Source: Archivesica marissinica (lineage: Eukaryota; Mollusca; Bivalvia; Venerida; Vesicomyidae). Taken from it: DNA of 64,000 nt. Under the pieces are notes generated by a model. The model was not told where the DNA came from. It worked only from the letters and a program-made list of their open reading frames with translations, and did no database searches. The stretch's first letter is position 1. Each line of letters begins with the position of its first letter. A program made the position numbers and the translations under genes. The DNA is taken from contig CM026395.1 in NCBI GenBank assembly GCA_014843695.1, positions 45,947,270 through 46,011,269 on the forward strand, read 5' to 3'. Shown in pieces: positions 57,991-64,000 of this stretch.

Positions 57991-58604
57991 CTTATTCCAG
58001 CATTTTTAATAAGACATGCACACATTAATGTCTTTGCTAATTTGAAATGCAGCTAAAGACTACCCTAGTCAAACTAAGATTTTAAATTTGTCAAGTACAG
58101 TAAAAATGGTCTTAGATTGGATTTCGCCATCACTTGTAATACTGGTTTTAAAATTTTAAAACGTCTGACTTCTGTACTAACAAACTTGTAATACTGGTTT
58201 TAAATTTTAAAAATGTTTGACTTCTGTACCAGTACAATCTGTACCGACACACATGTCATACTGGTTTTGTAAGGAGTATAATTGCATGCTAATACAATTC
58301 TAAGAACTTGTAAAGAGCATTTTGAACATGGATATGCCTATTCAAATATGCATTCATTAGGAAGTAGTGCATGTGTATTCGCAATGGTTTCTTGATTACG
58401 ATATGGAGTGTCGCTTTTAACTCGAGACGCAAACAATCTGTAGAATTTTAAATATTTCGTCTACGAGGAATATGATGTCATTTGCAGCGTTCAATTTGGG
58501 ATTTGAAAATAAATTAAATGAACACTTCAACGCAATTTTAAATATCATAGTTTGTATGTTTTCCTGCGAATTATTGAAATTTTAAAAGTGGAACATAAGA
58601 GTTC
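57991..58604. other. Unique DNA with a short direct repeat
   Basis: CTTGTAATACTGGTTTTAAA occurs at about 58132 and 58189, each followed by ATTTTAAAA and TGACTTCTGTAC, a two-copy direct repeat of about 57 bp. No coding frame. Confidence 0.6.
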
Positions 58605-61600
58605 ACTGGATGAACCAGTAAACCTAGAAACCAAATAAATTCTGGATGCACCAGGAAACCTAGAAACCAAATAGATCATGGATGCACCAGTAAACCTAGA
58701 AACCAAATAGATACTGGATGCACCAGTAAACCTAGAAATCAAATAGATCATGGATGCACACGGACACCTAGAAACCAAATAGATCCTGGATGCACCAGGA
58801 AACCTAGAAACCAAATAGATCCTGGATGCAGCAGGAAACCTAGATACCAAAGAGAACCTGGATGCAGCAAGAAATCTAGAAACAAAATAGATCCTGGATG
58901 CACACGGACACCTATAAACCAAATAGATCATGGATGCACCAGTAAACCTAGAAACCAAATAGATCATGGATGCAGCAGGAAACCTAGAAACCAAATAGAT
59001 CCTGGATGCACCAGTAAACCTAGAAACCAATTAGATCCTGGATGCACCAGTTAACCTAGAAACCAAATAGATCATGGATGCACCAGGAAACCTAGAAACC
59101 AATTAGATCATGGATGCACCAGTAAACCTAGAAACCAAATAGATCATGGATGAACACGGAAACCTAGAAATCAATTAGATCATGGATGCACACGGAAACC
59201 TAGAAATCAATTAGATCCTGGATGCACCAGTAAACCTAGAAACCAAATCGATCATGGATGCACCAGGAAACCTAGAAACCAAATAGATCATGGATGCACC
59301 AGGAAACCTAGAAACCAAATAGATACTGGATGCACCAGTAAACCTAGAAATCAAATAGATCCTGGATGCACCAGGAAACCTAGAAATCAATTAGATCCTG
59401 GATGCACATGGAAACCTAGATACCAAATAGATCCTGGATGTACCAGTAAACCTAGAAATAAAATAGATCCTGGATGCACCAGGAAACCTAGAAATCAATT
59501 AGATCCTGGATGCACACGTAAACCTAGACATCAACTAGATCCTGGATGCACCAGTAAACCTAGAAACCAAATAGATTCTGGATGCACCAGGAAACCTAGA
59601 AACCAAATAGATCATGGATGCACCAGTAAACCTAGAAACCAAATAGATACTGGATGCACCAGTAAACCTAGAAATCAAATAGATCATGGATGCACACGGA
59701 CACCTAGAAACTAAATAGATCCTGGATGCACCAGGAAACCTAGAAACCAAATAGATCCTGGATGCAGCAGGAAATCTAGATACCAAAGAGAACCTGGATG
59801 CAGCAAGAAATCTAGAAACAAAATAGATCCTGGATGCACACGGACACCTATAAACCAAATAGATCATGGATGCACCAGTAAACCTAGAAACCAAATAGAT
59901 CATGGATGCAGCAGGAAACCTAGAAACCAAATAGATCCTGGATGCACCAGTAAACCTAGAAACCAATTAGATCCTGGATGCACCAGTTAACCTAGAAACC
60001 AAATAGATCATGGATGCACCAGGAAACCTAGAAACCAATTAGATCATGGATGCACCAGTACACCTAGAAACCAAATAGATCATGGATGAACACGGAAACC
60101 TAGAAATCAATTAGATCCTGGATGCACCAGTAAACCTAGAAACCAAATAGATCATGGATGCACCAGGAAACCTAGAAACCAAATAGATCATGGATGCACC
60201 AGGAAACCTAGAAACCAAATAGATACTGGATGCACCAGTAAACCTAGAAATCAAATAGATCCTGGATGCACCAGGAAACCTAGAAATCAATTAGATCCTG
60301 GATGCACACGGAAACCTAGATACCAAATAGATCCTGGATGTACCAGTAAACCTAGAAATAAAATAGATCCTGGATGCACCAGGAAACCTAGAAATCAATT
60401 AGATCATGGATGCACCAGTAAACCTAGAAACCAAATAGATCCTGGATGCACACGTAAACCTAGACATCAACTAGATCCTGGATGCACCAGGAAACCTAGA
60501 AACCAAATAGATACTGGATGCACCAGTAAACATAGAAACCAAAGAGATCATGGATGCACACGGAAACCTAGAAACCAAATAAATACTGGATGCACCAGTA
60601 AACATAGAAACCAAATAGATCCTGGATGCACCAGTAAACCTAGAAATCAAATAGATCATGGATGCACCAGTAAATCTAGAAACCAAATAGATCCTGGATG
60701 TACCAGTAAACCTAGAAATCAAATATATCATGGATGCACACGGAAACCTAGAAACCAAATAGATCCTGGATGCACCAGTAACCCTAGAAACCAAATAGAT
60801 CCTGGATGTACCAGTAAACCTAGAAATCAAATAGACCATGGATGCACCAGTAAACCTAGAAACCAAATAGATCCTGGATGTACCAGTAAACCTAGAAACC
60901 AAATAGATCATGGATGCACCAGTAAACCTAGAAACCAAATATATACTGGATGCACCAGTAAACCTAGAAACCAAATAGATCATGGATGTACCAGTAAACC
61001 TAGAAACCAAATAGATCATGGATGCACACGGAAACCTAGAAACCAAATAGATCCTGGATGTACCAGTAAACCTAGAAATAAAATAGATCATGGATGCACC
61101 AGTAAATCTAGAAATCAATTAGATCATGGATGCACACGGAAACCTAGAAAACAAATAGATCATGGATGTACCAGTAAACCTAGAAATCAAATAGATACTG
61201 GATGCACCAGTAAACGTAGAAACCAAATAGATCATGGATGTACAAGTAAACCTAGAAATCAAATAGATACTGGATGCACCAGTAAACCTAGAAACCAAAT
61301 AGATCCTGGATGCACCAGTAAGCCTAGAAACCAAATAGATCATGGATGCACACGGAAACCTAGAAATCAAATAGATCCTGGATGCACCAGGAAACCTAGA
61401 AACCAAATAGATCATGGATGCACCAGTAAACCTAGAAACCAAATAAATCCTGGATGCACCAGGAAACCTAGAAACAAAATAGATCATGGATGCACACGGA
61501 AACCTAGAAACCAAATAGATCCTGGATGCACCAGGAAACCTAGAAACAAAATAGATCATGGATGCACACGGAAACCTAGAAACCAAATAGATACTGGATG

Positions 61601-63694
61601 CACAAGGAAACCTAGAAACAAAATAGATCATGGATGCACACAGAAACCTAGAAACCTAATAGATACTGGATGTACCAGTAAACATGGAAACCAAATAGAT
61701 CATGGATGCACACGGAAACCTAGAAACCAAATAAATACTGGATGCACCAGTAAACCTAGAAACAAAATAAATACTGGATGTACCAGTAAACGTAGAAACC
61801 AAATAGATCCTGGATGCACCAGTAAACAAAGAAACCAAATATATACTGGATGCACCAGTAAACATAGAAACCAAATAGATACTGGATGAACCAGTAAACA
61901 AAGAAACCAAATAGATCATGGATGCACCAGTAAACATAGAAACCAAATAGATCATGGATGCACACGGAAACTTAGAAAGCAAATAGATCCTGGATGCACA
62001 CGGAAACCTAGAAACCAAATAGATCATGGATGTAACAGTAAACCTAGAATTAAAATAGATCATGGATGCACACGGAAACCTAGAAATCAATTAGATCCTG
62101 GATGCACCTGTAAACATAGAAACCAAATAGATCCTGGATGCACCAGTAAACCTAGAAACCAAATAGATCCTGGATGCACCAGTAAACCTAGAAACCAAAT
62201 AGATCCTAGATGCACCAGTAAACCTAGAAATCAAATAGATCATGGATGCACACGGAAACCTAGAAAACAAATAGATCCTGGATGCACCAGTAAACCTAGA
62301 AATCAAATCGATCATGGACGAAGCAGGACACATAGAAACCAAATAGATCCTGGATGCACCAGTAAACCTAGAAACCAAATAGATCCTGGATGCACCAGTA
62401 AACCTAGAAATCAACCAGATCATGGATGCACACGGAAACATAGAAACCAAATACATCCTGTATGCACCAGGAAACCTAGAAATCAAATAGATCATGGATG
62501 CACACGGAAACATAGAAACCAAATAGATCCTGGATGCACCAGGAAACATAGAAACCAAATAGTTCCTGGATGCACCAGTAAACATAGAAACCAAATAGAT
62601 CATGGATGCACACGGAAACCTAGAAACAAAATAGATACTGGATGCACCAGGAAACCTAGAAACCAAATAGATCCTGGATGCACCAGTAAACATAGAAACC
62701 AAATAGATCATGGATGCACCAGTAAACCTAGAAACCAAATAGATCCTGGATGCACCAGTAAACCAGAAATCAAATAGATCATGGATGCACACGGAAACCT
62801 AGAAACCAAATAGATCCTGGATGTACCAGTAAACCTAGAAACCAAATAGTTACTGGATGCACCAGGAAACCTAGAAACAAAATAGATCATGGATGCACAC
62901 GGAAACCTAGAAACCAAATAGATACTGGATGCTCAAGGAAACCTAGAAACAAAATAGATCATGGATGCACACGGAAACCTAGAAACCAAATAGATCCTGG
63001 ATGTACCAGTAAACCTAGAAATAAAATAGATCCTGGATGCACCAGGAAACCTAGAAATCAATTAGATCATGGATGCACCAGTAAACCTAGAAACCAAATA
63101 GATCCTGGATGCACACGTAAACCTAGACATCAACTAGATCCTGGATGCACCAGGAAACCTAGAAACCAAATAGATACTGGATGCACCAGTAAACATAGAA
63201 ACCAAAGAGATCATGGATGCACACGGAAACCTAGAAACCAAATAGATACTGGATGCACCAGTAAACATAGAAACCAAATAGATCCTGGATGCACCAGTAA
63301 ACCTAGAAATCAAATAGATCATGGATGCACCAGTAAACCTAGAAACCAAATAGATCCTGGATGTACCAGTAAACCTAGAAATCAAATATATCATGGATGC
63401 ACACGGAAACCTAGAAACCAAATAGATCCTGGATGCACCAGTAAACATAGAAACCAAAGAGATCATGGATGCACACGGAAACCTAGAAACCAAATAGATA
63501 CTGGATGCACCAGTAAACATAGAAACCAAATAGATCCTGGATGCACCAGTAAACCTAGAAATCAAATAGATCATGGATGCACCAGTAAACCTAGAAACCA
63601 AATAGATCCTGGATGTACCAGTAAACCTAGAAATCAAATATATCATGGATGCACACGGAAACCTAGAAACCAAATAGATCCTGGATGCACCAGT
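58605..63694. repeat. 36-bp satellite with higher-order repeats, about 141 copies
   Basis: The unit reads GATCCTGGATGCACCAGTAA plus sixteen bases. Variants (CATGG/CCTGG, CACCAGTAA/CACACGGAA, CCTAG/CATAG) define longer periods: 58605-59030 recurs at about 59541-59966 (936 bp, 26 units); 60337-61118 recurs in part at 62995-63673 (about 2.66 kb, 74 units with one 2-base loss near 62764); and 63180-63430 recurs 252 bp later (7 units). The minus frame is open as 12-residue repeats, interrupted by stops, and is not taken as a gene. The array runs into the gap, so its length is unknown. Confidence 0.97.
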
Positions 63695-64000
63695 NNNNNN
63701 NNNNNNNNNNNNNNNNNNNNNNNNNNNNNNNNNNNNNNNNNNNNNNNNNNNNNNNNNNNNNNNNNNNNNNNNNNNNNNNNNNNNNNNNNNNNNNNNNNNN
63801 NNNNNNNNNNNNNNNNNNNNNNNNNNNNNNNNNNNNNNNNNNNNNNNNNNNNNNNNNNNNNNNNNNNNNNNNNNNNNNNNNNNNNNNNNNNNNNNNNNNN
63901 NNNNNNNNNNNNNNNNNNNNNNNNNNNNNNNNNNNNNNNNNNNNNNNNNNNNNNNNNNNNNNNNNNNNNNNNNNNNNNNNNNNNNNNNNNNNNNNNNNNN
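63695..64000. other. Assembly gap (N), continuing past the window
   Basis: All N to the window end. The assembly stops inside the 36-bp satellite, as expected when an array is longer than the reads. Confidence 1.

Noticed and set aside
58545..63673. Series of minus-strand frames of 140-233 codons with 12-residue repeats
   Set aside because: They follow from the 36-bp period being a multiple of three; stops interrupt them at irregular places and the flanks show no gene structure.

Overview
The window looks like intergenic, repeat-dominated DNA from an animal, most likely a mollusc and probably a bivalve. It is AT-rich and contains no host gene I can support. What it holds is eukaryotic: many tRNA-derived SINEs, an LTR-retrotransposon gag, a non-LTR retrotransposon relic, TIR-bounded DNA elements and about eighteen tandem arrays. 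The mollusc call rests on the style of the SINEs, the SCAN-type Gypsy gag and the P2X7-C-like protein. It is an inference.

Layout. 1-6350: SINEs, an inverted dispersed repeat (R1) and four tandem SINE heads. 6353-10275: a 23-bp satellite of about 170 units. 10650-12762: a nest in which a TTAA-bounded 1.4-kb element carrying a 164-aa ORF sits inside another inverted-repeat element, which itself splits an R1 copy. 13350-30340: SINE fragments and arrays with periods of 24, 45, 31, 36, 36, 18, 26 and 30 bp. 30336-32396: a 74-bp satellite. 33650-35989: second copies of R1 and of the TTAA element. 36700-39915: SINEs and a 60-bp array. 40250-44814: a SINE expanded into a 28-bp satellite of about 155 units. 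45861-45996: a perfect-looking foldback. 47096-48824: 5' part of a Gypsy-type retrotransposon, cut by a gap of exactly 1000 N. 49825-58600: SINEs, two more arrays and a LINE relic. 58605-63694: a 36-bp satellite with higher-order structure, running into a second N gap.

The main result is a recurring process. At least six of the tandem arrays lie inside tRNA-derived SINEs and are built from SINE sequence. Three of them repeat the tRNA-like A-box head. In two cases the SINE's target-site duplication shows that the SINE inserted first and the array grew afterwards; in one of these the duplication and some flanking DNA became part of the repeat unit. Different SINE families and different points within a SINE have done this, so the window looks like a collection of independent births of satellite DNA from SINEs.

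All very long open frames here (up to 1304 codons) are translations of tandem repeats and are not annotated as genes. The real coding remnants are two copies of the 164-aa ORF, the frameshifted gag, and the broken C-terminal end of a non-LTR reverse transcriptase.
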